Notes under the pieces: model-generated
What the model was told of the DNA's origin: nothing
Database searches by the model: none
The model's input: only the letters and a program-made list of their open reading frames with translations
Shown: piece after piece, positions 1 through 7,470 of the stretch
Layout of the letters: the number at the start of each line of letters is the position of its first letter
Position numbering within the stretch: the stretch's first letter is position 1
Origin: an uncultured Muribaculaceae bacterium
GTDB lineage: Bacteria; Bacteroidota; Bacteroidia; Bacteroidales; Muribaculaceae
Reading direction: 5' to 3'
DNA: 64,000 bases
Assembly (NCBI GenBank): GCA_910583675.1
Contig: CAJTYH010000011.1
Location: forward strand, 1 to 64,000
Translations under genes and position numbers: made by a program

Positions 1-53
1 AAGGGTACAACGGTTTTCGAGACCGTCCCGATCGACCACTCCGGCATCTTTCC
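1..53 (-). tRNA. tRNA-Ser (anticodon CGA), 3' part cut by window edge
   Basis: Read on the minus strand, the segment opens with an acceptor strand GGAAAGA, then a D arm, then an anticodon stem ACGGT/ACCGT closing the loop CTCGAAA. The loop has U33, anticodon CGA and A37, so it decodes UCG serine codons. The start of a long class II variable arm (GTACCC) follows before the window ends, which fits tRNA-Ser. The T arm and 3' acceptor strand lie outside the window. A short inverted repeat AGGCAAC/GTTGCCT (61-67 with 80-86) sits in the leader between the promoter and the mature 5' end. Confidence 0.9.
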
Positions 54-99
54 TGATCGGAGGCAACGTCTGGATGGATGTTGCCTATGTTTGCGGATG

Positions 100-132
100 C
101 AAAGGTACGAAAGTTTTTCCGGAGATTGCAAA
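100..132 (-). promoter_or_regulatory. Bacteroides-type promoter for tRNA-Ser
   Basis: On the minus strand TACCTTTG (107-100) matches the -7 consensus TANNTTTG and TTTG (132-129) matches the -33 box, with a 21-nt spacer. It points at the tRNA-Ser gene about 45 nt downstream. Confidence 0.75.
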
Positions 133-158
133 ATTTTTTGGAGGTTTATTTTCCTGTC

Positions 159-743
159 TTAATCCTGATCCGAGGTTGATGGCCTTAGCATGAGGTGGTT
201 CATTACTACCCCGGCGAACGGTCGTTCGCCGTCGGGTTCGAATCCGAGTTTGCGATAGAGGGCTTCTGCCTTGGGATTGGTTTTGTCCACAAGCAGTCCC
301 GCCGGTTTCCCAATCGCATGCCCGCGTGCGGTCTGGGCAAGCAGCAACTTTGCCCCAAGCCCTTTGCCTCGGTATGCCGGCCATACGGCGAGGGTGTCAA
401 GGTAGAACTCGTCGGGAGTGGTTTCGTCGTCCATACCGGTCATGTCTCGGTGCAGTCGCCGCTTTGCCGTTTCAAAGAACCGCTCACGCAGGGTGTGAAG
501 CTTTGCACCGTCATATCCGATGCATAATCCGGCTACGTTCCCCTCTTCGTCAAGGGCAACGAGGGTGTTTAGGAAGCTGTACTGAGAGTCCTCCATTTCA
601 GCCAGCTCGGTGAACAAGGCTTCCACGTCGGCCATAGTATGGTCGTTGCCCGCGAAATCGCGGCAAATCTCGTCGCCTACGGCCATCATTACGGCCTTGG
701 CAATCATTCGCGCGTCTGTGCGCCGTGCAGGGATTATATTCAT
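159..743 (-). CDS. GNAT family N-acetyltransferase
   Basis: A 194-residue single-domain acetyltransferase expected to move an acetyl group from acetyl-CoA to an unidentified amine substrate in the cytosol. The acetyl-CoA binding loop is visible as YRGKGLGAKLL (about residues 123-133), following the beta strand FYLDTLAVWP. The C-terminal half has the usual NPKAEALYRKLGFE helix-strand signature. The ATG at 743 lies right after a CU-rich repeat (minus-strand sense) and has no Shine-Dalgarno, as is common in this phylum. The gene follows thiD across a 200-nt repeat-filled gap, so it could be read from the thi operon or from its own promoter. Family certain, substrate unknown. Confidence 0.85.
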   Translation of the reverse strand: MNIIPARRTDARMIAKAVMMAVGDEICRDFAGNDHTMADVEALFTELAEMEDSQYSFLNTLVALDEEGNVAGLCIGYDGAKLHTLRERFFETAKRRLHRDMTGMDDETTPDEFYLDTLAVWPAYRGKGLGAKLLLAQTARGHAIGKPAGLLVDKTNPKAEALYRKLGFEPDGERPFAGVVMNHLMLRPSTSDQD

Positions 744-745
744 TT

Positions 746-936
746 TTTAGAAGTAAGAAATTAGAGCAGGAGAAGTCAAGCAAGAAATCAAGAAATTGAG
801 AAAAGGAGAAATTAAGAAATAAGAAATTTAGAAATTGAGAAAATCAGTTGATGCCTCTGATTCCTCTGATACCTCTGATGTCTCTGATCCCTCTGATCCC
901 AAGATTACTAATTGCTAATTTCTAATTACTAATTGT
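746..936. repeat. Composite intergenic repeat, copy 1 (between thiD and GNAT gene)
   Basis: This gap is almost wholly low-complexity. An AG-rich module (about 746-845; units like TTAGAAGTAAGAA and AAGAAATTGAG) is followed by five 9-mers of the form GATNYCTCT (850-900), then four 7-mers of the form AATTNCT (907-936). In transcription sense (minus strand) the order is thiD stop, AATTAGN heptamers, ATCAGAG nonamers, CU-rich module, GNAT start codon. Other copies lie at 10544, 36634, 38592, 53863, 57706, 62101 and 62235. Confidence 0.85.
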
Positions 937-943
937 CACCGCT

Positions 944-1762
944 TTATTTCCACCAGTTGTGGAAATGATGAACCGGGCCGTGACCGTGTCCTATTTCATA
1001 TCCGGCACCTGCTGATACGGCGGCGGTTATGTATTCCTTTCCGTAGCGGGCTGCGGTATCCAGGTCGGCACCTTTGGCCAGGAAGGAGGCAATGGCTGAA
1101 GAGAGGGTGCAGCCGGTGCCGTGGGTGTTCACGGTGCGCAGTTTTGGTGACGGGAGGTGCAGGAAGGTGTCTTTTTCCGCGTTGTAGAATATGTCCACGA
1201 GCGTGTCCGTCCCTTCCAGATGCCCCGCCTTGAGCATCACGGAAACCTTCTGGTCGCTGAGACGTGAGAGTGAGCGTGCGGCCTCTTCAAGCTGATCCTG
1301 ATGATCTACGGTCTCTCCCAGCAGCAATGAGGCTTCCGGCAGGTTGGGGGTGATTACCTTGCTGTAAGGCATCAGTTCGTCGCGCAGGGTAGATATGGCT
1401 TCGGTTTCCAGAAGGGGATCGCCGGAGGTTGCCACCATCACCGGGTCAAGCACGATGCGGCGCACGTCTGGATATTCCTGCAACGTGGAGAGGACAGTGC
1501 GTATGAGGCTGGAACTGTGCAGCATCCCTATCTTCACGGCATCGGCACCTATGTCGGAGAGCACGGATCGAATCTGTCCGGCCACGAAATTCTCAGGTAT
1601 CGGGTGCACCCCGTATACTCCTATTGTATTTTCATCTACCACGGCTACCACGGCAGATGCGCCGTAAACCCCCAGTGCTGAAAAAGTCTTCAAGTCGGCT
1701 TGCAGTCCGGCACCTCCCGAGGGATCGCTTCCGGCTATTGTCAAGGCGGTGTTGTATCTCAT
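944..1762 (-). CDS. thiD: Hydroxymethylpyrimidine/phosphomethylpyrimidine kinase
   Basis: Phosphorylates HMP to HMP-P and then HMP-PP for thiamine synthesis; cytosolic ribokinase-like fold. The 272-residue protein has the N-terminal TIAGSDPSGGAGLQADLKTF motif (residues 8-27) and the catalytic HGTGCTLSSA motif (about 213-222), whose Cys/Gly pair forms the anion hole. Residue 44 is Glu (VVDENTIG), whereas E. coli ThiD as I recall it has Gln44, a pyrimidine contact; Met80 (KIGML) is kept. Last thiamine gene of the operon, 22 nt after tenA. Together with TenA it provides a pyrimidine salvage branch. A pyridoxal-kinase-like side activity cannot be excluded. Confidence 0.92.
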   Translation of the reverse strand: MRYNTALTIAGSDPSGGAGLQADLKTFSALGVYGASAVVAVVDENTIGVYGVHPIPENFVAGQIRSVLSDIGADAVKIGMLHSSSLIRTVLSTLQEYPDVRRIVLDPVMVATSGDPLLETEAISTLRDELMPYSKVITPNLPEASLLLGETVDHQDQLEEAARSLSRLSDQKVSVMLKAGHLEGTDTLVDIFYNAEKDTFLHLPSPKLRTVNTHGTGCTLSSAIASFLAKGADLDTAARYGKEYITAAVSAGAGYEIGHGHGPVHHFHNWWK

Positions 1763-1784
1763 CTTTTATTTTTGTCATTTAGGT

Positions 1785-2435
1785 TCATACAGGCCATGGA
1801 CGCGGAGTGTAGGCGCTTTCCCAGAACAACCACTCCAGACGCGATGCCTTTAAGTATATGTCTGTCATTCTGGTACGGGTGGTGGCATCAGCCTTCGCGG
1901 CAAGTTTGTCGCATATGGCTATGGCTTTCTCCGTGGAGGCGTCGAACGCCGGATCGCTGTATGCCCTTATCCAGTCTGCATACGGGTTGTTTTCAAGCTT
2001 GGCTATGGAGAGAATGTGCTTTCCTACGGCCAGATATATCCAGAAACATGGGAGTATCGCCGCAGCTTCTATCGCCACATCCTCCATGGCCTGCGATTTT
2101 AGCAGTGAGGTATAGAAGAGGCAGACAGGCGACATCTCACGTGTGCCGTCGCTGACATACATAGCATGCAATGCTTTCTCCATCAGCACACCGTCGCCGG
2201 CGAATTTCAGGAAGGCATCCATGTCCTCTATGTCACCGAGGCGCGATGCGATGTGAGCCAATACACGGCTGTATTCGGTGATGTACAGGTTGTCCTGTTC
2301 GATATAGCGCCGGAAAACAGCAGGATCAAGGGTGCCGTCGGCAAGTTCGGTGATGAAGGGGAGGCGGAGTATGGCCTCATATATAGGGAGGGAGGCATCC
2401 CATGCCTCGGCGCTCCATTTCTTTTGATCGGTCAT
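1785..2435 (-). CDS. tenA: Aminopyrimidine aminohydrolase / thiaminase II
   Basis: TenA hydrolyses degraded thiamine pyrimidines (4-amino-5-aminomethyl-2-methylpyrimidine) to HMP, which ThiD then phosphorylates. The 216-residue all-helical protein matches TenA_C: FRRYIEQDNLYITEYSR (about 41-57), CLFYTSLL, AAILPCFWIYLAVG with the expected active-site Cys, and C-terminal RLEWLFWESAY with the conserved Glu. Full length for the family. It lies between the methyltransferase gene (10-nt gap) and thiD in the riboswitch-controlled operon. Since no thiC is seen in the operon, salvage may be the main local route to the pyrimidine half. Confidence 0.92.
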   Translation of the reverse strand: MTDQKKWSAEAWDASLPIYEAILRLPFITELADGTLDPAVFRRYIEQDNLYITEYSRVLAHIASRLGDIEDMDAFLKFAGDGVLMEKALHAMYVSDGTREMSPVCLFYTSLLKSQAMEDVAIEAAAILPCFWIYLAVGKHILSIAKLENNPYADWIRAYSDPAFDASTEKAIAICDKLAAKADATTRTRMTDIYLKASRLEWLFWESAYTPRPWPV

Positions 2436-2445
2436 TTGGATATGG

Positions 2446-3144
2446 TTATTTTATTGCGCATACAGCCACATAGTCGCCACGGTTATATCCGGAAACGGGT
2501 TCCTCTGCCGTTAAGTCCGAGTAGAGCGGATGTGTCGTCAGGGTCTGTGAGGCGCACAGGTTCTTGAACCCCGCCTCTTTCATCAGGCGTATCTTTTCCG
2601 CCGTGGTGCGCCAGTTGGCTTGTTTTACGAATTCTATTGGATATGGGTTGGGAGGATAGCAGCCTTCAAGCAGCGGGTGATCCCATGTGCCGAGAGCCTT
2701 TGCCAGATTGTACATCTGCCCGTATGTGCTCTCCTTGGGTACGTCAACCAGTATCACCCGTCCCCCTTCCGGCAATGCCGCATATACCTTGCGGAGCACT
2801 GATGCCAGATCGGTGATGTAGCTTGGGGAACCGTTGAAGATTATAGTGCCGTATTTTCCGACAGGGTAGTCAAACTCCTCTGCTGTGGCCACGGTTACCT
2901 CCATGCCGCGCTTCCGGGCTATCTCGGCCATTCCGCATGACGGTTCCACTCCGTCCGATACCACGATGCCGAAATCATCGCGCATTATCTTTTCAAAAAG
3001 GCCGCTCCCGCATCCTACGGAAAGGATAGGGTGTGGCGCGTCGGCAAGCGTTGATGCCACGAGGCGCACCTCGCTCAGCAACACGTTGGGGTTCTGTAGG
3101 AACCAGCTGTCGTATTCCGATGCGTATTGGTCAAATGATGTCAT
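2446..3144 (-). CDS. Class I SAM-dependent methyltransferase in thi operon
   Basis: A 232-residue protein with a Rossmann-type SAM-binding core: the glycine motif ILSVGCGSGLFEKIM (about 39-53), a motif II region GVEPSCGMAEIARKRG and a post-motif TIIFNGSPSYI. It resembles BioC/UbiE-like small-molecule methyltransferases, but the substrate is not recognisable. It sits tightly between thiF (9-nt gap) and tenA (10-nt gap), so it should share the TPP riboswitch. A methyltransferase is not one of the standard thiamine enzymes; possible roles are repair or disposal of pathway by-products, or simple hitch-hiking. Function unassigned. Confidence 0.8.
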   Translation of the reverse strand: MTSFDQYASEYDSWFLQNPNVLLSEVRLVASTLADAPHPILSVGCGSGLFEKIMRDDFGIVVSDGVEPSCGMAEIARKRGMEVTVATAEEFDYPVGKYGTIIFNGSPSYITDLASVLRKVYAALPEGGRVILVDVPKESTYGQMYNLAKALGTWDHPLLEGCYPPNPYPIEFVKQANWRTTAEKIRLMKEAGFKNLCASQTLTTHPLYSDLTAEEPVSGYNRGDYVAVCAIK

Positions 3145-3153
3145 TTCAATAGC

Positions 3154-3867
3154 TTAAAAGTCAAGTATTACGGTCTGCATGGTTAGCAGGTCGATAGTGA
3201 AAAGATGTCCTTCAAGAGATTCGCCGATGCCGGTTATGATTTTTATAGCTTCCGAGGCTAGTATTGATCCGATCACTCCGGGTACGGCTCCGATCACTCC
3301 GGTTGTTCTTCTTGGAAGGTTGCACAGGGTGTCGCGGTCGGGGTACAGGTCGGTATATCTGCGATGTTGCCGATGGTTGAACACCGATACCTGCCCGTGG
3401 AACTCTCCGATTGCTCCGTGTACCCATGGTTTCCCGCATTTGGCGCATGAATCGTCTATCAGGTATCGGGTAGGGAAATTGTCGGTGCAATCAATCACGA
3501 GGTCGTACCGTCTGATGATTTCCTGCGCGTTCTGTGGTGTGATCCCTTGAGGATGAGCGGTGAAGCTCGGTACTGATGACATGGCTTCAAGGCGCTTTAT
3601 GGCGCACTCCGTCTTCGGTTTTCCCACGTCCTGTTCGCTATAGAGCGTCTGGCGTTGAAGGTTGGAGAGGCTTACCGTGTCCGGATCCGCTATCCCGATA
3701 TGTCCGACACCGGCACCGGTCAGGTAGGTGGCCACGGGCGCGCCCAGTCCTCCGGCTCCTATGATCAGGACGGAAGAGGCCAGAAGTTTCTGCTGTCCTT
3801 CCTCTCCGAATCCCGGCAGCATTGTCTGCCGGGAGTATCTTTCGGTAAAATCATTGTTCGCGGTCAT
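3154..3867 (-). CDS. thiF: ThiS adenylyltransferase (E1-like)
   Basis: Adenylates the C-terminal glycine of ThiS so that it can receive sulfur. The HesA/MoeB/ThiF fold begins with RYSRQTMLPGFG, then the nucleotide loop LIIGAGGLGAPVATYL, the NLQRQTLY segment and IDCTDNFPTRYL. The Cys in DTLCNLPRRTTGVIG lies where E. coli ThiF has its catalytic Cys. The CxxC zinc pairs of E. coli ThiF are missing; I believe Bacteroides homologues lack them too. I chose the ATG at 3867, 5 nt after the thiH stop, because homologues start just before RYSRQ; an upstream in-frame start at 3903 would overlap thiH by 31 nt. Length 237 aa. Confidence 0.9.
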   Translation of the reverse strand: MTANNDFTERYSRQTMLPGFGEEGQQKLLASSVLIIGAGGLGAPVATYLTGAGVGHIGIADPDTVSLSNLQRQTLYSEQDVGKPKTECAIKRLEAMSSVPSFTAHPQGITPQNAQEIIRRYDLVIDCTDNFPTRYLIDDSCAKCGKPWVHGAIGEFHGQVSVFNHRQHRRYTDLYPDRDTLCNLPRRTTGVIGAVPGVIGSILASEAIKIITGIGESLEGHLFTIDLLTMQTVILDF

Positions 3868-3872
3868 GGCTT

Positions 3873-4985
3873 TCAGTCGAATATCCGATCCCAGTCTTTC
3901 CATACAGGCTCGCGGCCGAGTGCACGCAGGTCTGCGGCCACTTGTGCCGGAGATGTGGGATCGCTTATGGCGAACTGTTCGAGTGCATCGGGATATGTGG
4001 CATAGCCTCCGGGATCGGTCTTTGACCCGGCACTCATGGTGGTCACCCCGAGGGTGGCCATATTGTTGCGGAACGTATGGTTCTCGCGGGTTGAATAGGA
4101 GATGTCCACATCGGGATCGAAGATGCGGAAAGCGAAGGTGAGCTGTGCCAGCTCACGGTCTGACATTACCACATTGGGCTGGAAGCCTGATTCCGACGGG
4201 CGCATGCGCGGGAAGTTCACTGAGTAGCGGGTCTGCCAGTAGCGTTTGCGCAGGTACATGAGGTGTCGTGCCATCATGGTCACGTCCGTCCTCCAGTCCT
4301 CCAGCCCTATGAGCACTCCCATCCCGATCTTGTGTACCCCGGCCTGTCCCATGCGGTCGAAACCGTCGCAACGCCATTCGAACTTCGACTTCATCCCTGC
4401 GGGGTGGTACACTTTGTAGCGCAGGTGGTTGTATGTCTCTTGGAAGCAGATGACACCGTTCAGTCCAGAGTGGGTCAGGCGTGCATAGTCCTCGGTCGGG
4501 AGGGGCATCACTTCTATGGTCAGGTTGCTGAAATAGGGACGGCAAACCTGTAGGGCGCGTTCTATGTAGTCGGTGCCCGCCACGGCGGGATTCTCTCCGG
4601 TCACGAGCAGCAGGTTCTCGAACGGCCCCATCGCCTTTATAGCCTTGCATTCGGCCTCTATCTGCTCGGGAGTGAGCACTACGCGGGCGAACTTGTTGTG
4701 ACGGTTGAAGCCGCAGTACACGCATGAATTGGTGCATGAGTTGGTTATGTACAACGGAATGAAGATGCTGACCGTCTTGCCGAAACGGCGTTCGGTCAAC
4801 GCCTTGCTGCGGCGTGCCATAGTCTCCAGGTATGGGGCTGCGGCGGGGGAGATGAGAGCCATGAAGTCGCGGTCGTCAAGATGCTCCTTGCCGAGTGCGT
4901 GCTCCACATCCTCTGCCGTCATTGCCGTGATCTCCCGGGTGGTGGTGTCCCAGTCGTAATGCGTCTTTAGATATTCTGAAAACAT
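3873..4985 (-). CDS. thiH: 2-iminoacetate synthase (tyrosine lyase)
   Basis: Radical-SAM enzyme that cleaves tyrosine to p-cresol and dehydroglycine, the glycine-derived part of the thiazole ring under anaerobic conditions. The 370-residue protein carries the iron-sulfur motif CTNSCVYC (CxxxCxxC) near residue 83-90, then GFNRHNKFAR, and the later conserved FPRMRPSESGF and STRENHTFRN segments. It lies between thiG (13-nt gap) and thiF in the usual thiGH order. Use of ThiH rather than the oxygen-dependent ThiO fits an anaerobe. Confident assignment. Confidence 0.95.
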   Translation of the reverse strand: MFSEYLKTHYDWDTTTREITAMTAEDVEHALGKEHLDDRDFMALISPAAAPYLETMARRSKALTERRFGKTVSIFIPLYITNSCTNSCVYCGFNRHNKFARVVLTPEQIEAECKAIKAMGPFENLLLVTGENPAVAGTDYIERALQVCRPYFSNLTIEVMPLPTEDYARLTHSGLNGVICFQETYNHLRYKVYHPAGMKSKFEWRCDGFDRMGQAGVHKIGMGVLIGLEDWRTDVTMMARHLMYLRKRYWQTRYSVNFPRMRPSESGFQPNVVMSDRELAQLTFAFRIFDPDVDISYSTRENHTFRNNMATLGVTTMSAGSKTDPGGYATYPDALEQFAISDPTSPAQVAADLRALGREPVWKDWDRIFD

Positions 4986-4998
4986 GTGAATGATTTTT

Positions 4999-5769
4999 TC
5001 AGTCCATGAGGAATGATGTCAGTGGAGAGGATGCCTCTGCATGTTCTACTACCGCACCAAGCCCGGCCTCGTAGGCTTCACGTCCGGCCACGGTGGCATC
5101 CGCGAAAGCACGTGCCATACGCACAGGGTCGCCGGCTACGGCTATTGCAGTATTTACGAGCACGGCATCGGCACCCAGTTCCATGGCTTCCGCTGCATGG
5201 GAAGGAGCGCCAAGTCCGGCATCCACTACCACCGGTACACGGCTCTGCTCTATTATGATCTTGAGAAGTTCGCGTGTCACAAGCCCCTTGTTTGAGCCGA
5301 TCGGTGCGGCCAAAGGCATTACAGTGGCGGCTCCCGCCTCCTCGAGGCGTTTGCACAGCACGGGATCGGCCTGTATGTAGGGGAGCACTATGAATCCCAT
5401 CTTTGCAAGTTCCTCGGTGGCTTTCAGTGTCTCCACCGGATCGGGAAGCAGATATTTCGGATCGGGGTGTATCTCCAGTTTGAGAAAATCTGTCCCGAAA
5501 GCCTCGCGGGACAGTTGTGCTGCCAACACCGCTTCTGTGGCGTTGCGTGCCCCGGATGTGTTGGGAAGCAGCTGTATTCCTTCGTGCATTATGTGGCGCA
5601 GCATGTCGTCCTCGCGATTGTCCATGTCTATGCGCTTCATGGCCACGGTGACCATTTGCGAGCCGGAAGCCTTTATGGCTTCCTCCATCAGTTGGTTGGA
5701 GCGGAATTTTCCCGTTCCGACAAAAAGGCGTGAGGTGAATTCCTTTCCGCCGATTATGAGATTGCTCAT
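4999..5769 (-). CDS. thiG: Thiazole synthase
   Basis: Forms the thiazole phosphate ring from 1-deoxy-D-xylulose 5-phosphate, dehydroglycine and ThiS thiocarboxylate. The 256-residue TIM-barrel protein has FTSRLFVGTGKF at the N-terminus, TVAMKRID with the imine-forming Lys region, ALGADAVLVNTAIA-like phosphate-binding sequence (about 203-215) and VVDAGLGAPSHAAEAMELG. Its ATG overlaps the thiE stop codon by 4 nt, implying translational coupling. Works as a complex with ThiH and ThiS-COSH. Confidence 0.95.
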   Translation of the reverse strand: MSNLIIGGKEFTSRLFVGTGKFRSNQLMEEAIKASGSQMVTVAMKRIDMDNREDDMLRHIMHEGIQLLPNTSGARNATEAVLAAQLSREAFGTDFLKLEIHPDPKYLLPDPVETLKATEELAKMGFIVLPYIQADPVLCKRLEEAGAATVMPLAAPIGSNKGLVTRELLKIIIEQSRVPVVVDAGLGAPSHAAEAMELGADAVLVNTAIAVAGDPVRMARAFADATVAGREAYEAGLGAVVEHAEASSPLTSFLMD

Positions 5770-6938
5770 GTCAGTATGTTTGTGTTTTCTATTATTCGGA
5801 TGATTTTTTCTGTCTCATGTGCCGGATCGGCGGCACGCAGGATGCTTCCGCTTACGGCTATCCCTTGCACGCCGGTCTGCATTATGCCGGGAATGTCTCC
5901 GTCGGTTATCCCCCCGATGGCTACAACGGGGGCTGCAAGTCCTTCGTCCAGGCACTCGCGGAGTATGCGGGCATATCCTTCCGTCCCGAGCACGGGGCTG
6001 AGATTCTTTTTTGTCGTGGTGAACCGGAAAGGGCCAAGTCCTACGTAGTCTGCACCTGCGGCGACGGCAGCCTTTAGGTCGGAGAATGTGTTAGCAGTCG
6101 CTCCAAGTATCTTTCCGGGGCCGAGAAGTTTTCTGGCCTCCTGTACCGGCATGTCATTCTTGCCGATATGCACCCCGTCAAGGCAGCTGAGTCTTGCCGC
6201 AAGCTCCACATGGTCGTCCACAAGCAATGTCACCCCATGGCTTATGCGGAGTGGCGCAAGCTCCCTTACGGCCTCCTCTACCTCATGGATCGGCGCATCC
6301 TTCATACGCACCTGAACCCAGCGGCATCCGCCCTCCACGGCTTTGACTGCACCATCCGTCACCTCTACGGCTGAAGCTCCGTGGGTTATGAACTGCAGCC
6401 GGAAAGACTTAGGATCTATCTCCCTGTTCCATGCGGCGCCGAGCATGGCCGCGCCGGCGAATCCGGCCTTTTCCAATAATGGGAGCCTTGTGCGGCTAAC
6501 TCCTCCCAGGGCATAGATTCGTGGAGTAAGGCGCGTGGACAGTTCGGCAAGGTTGAAATCTGCATGGTATCCGGGTTTGGATATGCTTGGGAATATGGGG
6601 CTTAGAAAGGCATAATCTTCGGTTATCCCTCCTATCTCCTCTACTTTATGGATCGAGCGGCTTGTCAGTCCTCTCCAGTCGGTAGGTGCGACCGGATTGC
6701 GGCTGTTGAGGTGTATCCCCCCGATGCCGTGTTCTGCGGCGAGATTATGGAAGTCGTGTAGCGAGAGGCGCGATCGCAGTCTGGCAGGGATCTCCTCCAG
6801 CAGTCTGCGCATGTCGGCCTCCGTTCCATCGGGTTTGCGGATGTGCACCCGGTTGAATCGTCCGTTGTCCAGTGCATGGGTTATGTCGGTTGCTTCCGCC
6901 GGATAGAAATAGGGGACTGTTATGGCTATCAGTTCCAT
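5766..6938 (-). CDS. thiE: Two-domain thiamine-phosphate synthase (ThiE/TenI-like fused to ThiE)
   Basis: Two tandem TIM-barrel ThiE/TenI domains in one 390-residue chain. Domain 1 (about 1-175) has LHDFHNLAAEHGIGGIHLNSRN and SPIFPSISKPGY. Domain 2 (about 185-390) is the canonical ThiE: VQVRMKD, LLVDDHVELA, GVHIGKNDMP, GADYVGLGPFRFTTTKKN and VAIGGITDGDIPG, so it should couple HMP-PP with thiazole phosphate. Domain 1 may be a TenI-like thiazole tautomerase or a second, possibly inactive, synthase; the TenI catalytic His is not evident there. I chose the ATG at 6938, 4 nt after thiS and 8 nt after GGAGG, over a GTG at 6953 that overlaps the Shine-Dalgarno. Confidence 0.88.
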   Translation of the reverse strand: MELIAITVPYFYPAEATDITHALDNGRFNRVHIRKPDGTEADMRRLLEEIPARLRSRLSLHDFHNLAAEHGIGGIHLNSRNPVAPTDWRGLTSRSIHKVEEIGGITEDYAFLSPIFPSISKPGYHADFNLAELSTRLTPRIYALGGVSRTRLPLLEKAGFAGAAMLGAAWNREIDPKSFRLQFITHGASAVEVTDGAVKAVEGGCRWVQVRMKDAPIHEVEEAVRELAPLRISHGVTLLVDDHVELAARLSCLDGVHIGKNDMPVQEARKLLGPGKILGATANTFSDLKAAVAAGADYVGLGPFRFTTTKKNLSPVLGTEGYARILRECLDEGLAAPVVAIGGITDGDIPGIMQTGVQGIAVSGSILRAADPAHETEKIIRIIENTNILT

Positions 6939-6942
6939 GGCA

Positions 6943-7146
6943 TCATCCTCCACACACGGCGCGTATCACGGTGAGTTTCATCCCTTCTGTCACAGGCATG
7001 TCCTCCCAGTCAGTGCGCGGCACCACGCGGTTGTTTACCGCCACGGCCTGTCCGACCCCGGTGAAACCTTCCTGTTCAAGCAATTGTCTGAGAGTAGTGC
7101 ATCCCTCTGCCACCTGGATGTGGCGACCGTTGATTTCTACATCCAT
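6943..7146 (-). CDS. thiS: Sulfur carrier protein ThiS
   Basis: A 67-residue ubiquitin-like carrier that ends in the required diglycine (RAVCGG). ThiF adenylates this tail, it becomes a thiocarboxylate, and it donates sulfur to ThiG. Recognisable beta-grasp features: MDVEINGRHIQV, LRQLLEQEGF, AVAVNNRVVPRTDW. First gene after the TPP riboswitch and leader hairpin. The Cys three residues from the C-terminus (VCGG) is a minor oddity. Confidence 0.95.
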   Translation of the reverse strand: MDVEINGRHIQVAEGCTTLRQLLEQEGFTGVGQAVAVNNRVVPRTDWEDMPVTEGMKLTVIRAVCGG

Positions 7147-7178
7147 AAAAGCAAAATAATTGTCATGTATCCTCTTGT

Positions 7179-7210
7179 CATGCGGTTTGCTTTACTTTGA
7201 ACGCCGCATG
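7179..7210 (-). promoter_or_regulatory. Inverted repeat between TPP aptamer and thiS start (possible expression platform)
   Basis: CATGCGG (7179-7185) pairs perfectly with CCGCATG (7204-7210) around an 18-nt loop, about 33 nt upstream of thiS. There is no U-tract, so it is not an obvious intrinsic terminator. It could be part of a translation- or termination-controlling platform of the riboswitch. Function inferred only from position. Confidence 0.4.
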
Positions 7211-7274
7211 CCATGAAGTTGTTGGGTCTGCTTGTCAAGACGGGATGTCGGAAATCAGTCTTACGGGATTGGTG

Positions 7275-7358
7275 TCAAGTCCTTACGGCGGTGTTGACCG
7301 CTTCAAGTTCCAAGGGTATGATCTCAGCCCGCGCCTTTGCTCCGGGCACCCCTCTTGA
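7275..7358 (-). promoter_or_regulatory. TPP riboswitch (THI element)
   Basis: Read on the minus strand, the segment carries the THI-box landmarks in order: GGGGTGCCC, then GGGCTGAGATCATACCCTT, then GAACTTGAAGCGGT, then CACCGCCGTAAGGA. The ends TCAAG (7358-7354) and CTTGA (7279-7275) close a P1 helix. This is the standard thiamine-pyrophosphate aptamer, which normally represses the downstream genes when TPP is plentiful. It controls the whole thi operon starting at thiS. Confidence 0.95.
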
Positions 7359-7368
7359 GTGAGCACCG

Positions 7369-7399
7369 CAAATATAATACAAAAAAACAACCCGGCAAA
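7369..7399 (-). promoter_or_regulatory. Promoter of the thi operon
   Basis: Minus strand TATATTTG (7376-7369) as -7 box and TTTG (7399-7396) as -33 box, 19-nt spacer. Transcription would start about 5-10 nt upstream of the TPP aptamer. It lies back to back with the esterase promoter. Confidence 0.8.
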
Positions 7400-7408
7400 A
7401 TAAAATTA

Positions 7409-7442
7409 TTTGGAAGCCGTTCGGCGATTCTTGGTAACTTTG
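7409..7442 (+). promoter_or_regulatory. Promoter of the HSL-type esterase gene
   Basis: TTTG (7409-7412) and TAACTTTG (7435-7442) with a 22-nt spacer, one longer than consensus. It is followed by an AT-rich leader and the ATG at 7471. The 324-nt gap 7147-7470 therefore holds the riboswitch, its hairpin and two divergent promoters. Confidence 0.7.
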
Positions 7443-7470
7443 CGCTCTAAAATTTATATTTAATTTAGGA

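Noticed and set aside
744..943. Insertion sequence or MITE remnant in the thiD-GNAT gap
   Set aside because: No terminal inverted repeats, target duplications or transposase traces; the content is tandem short repeats.
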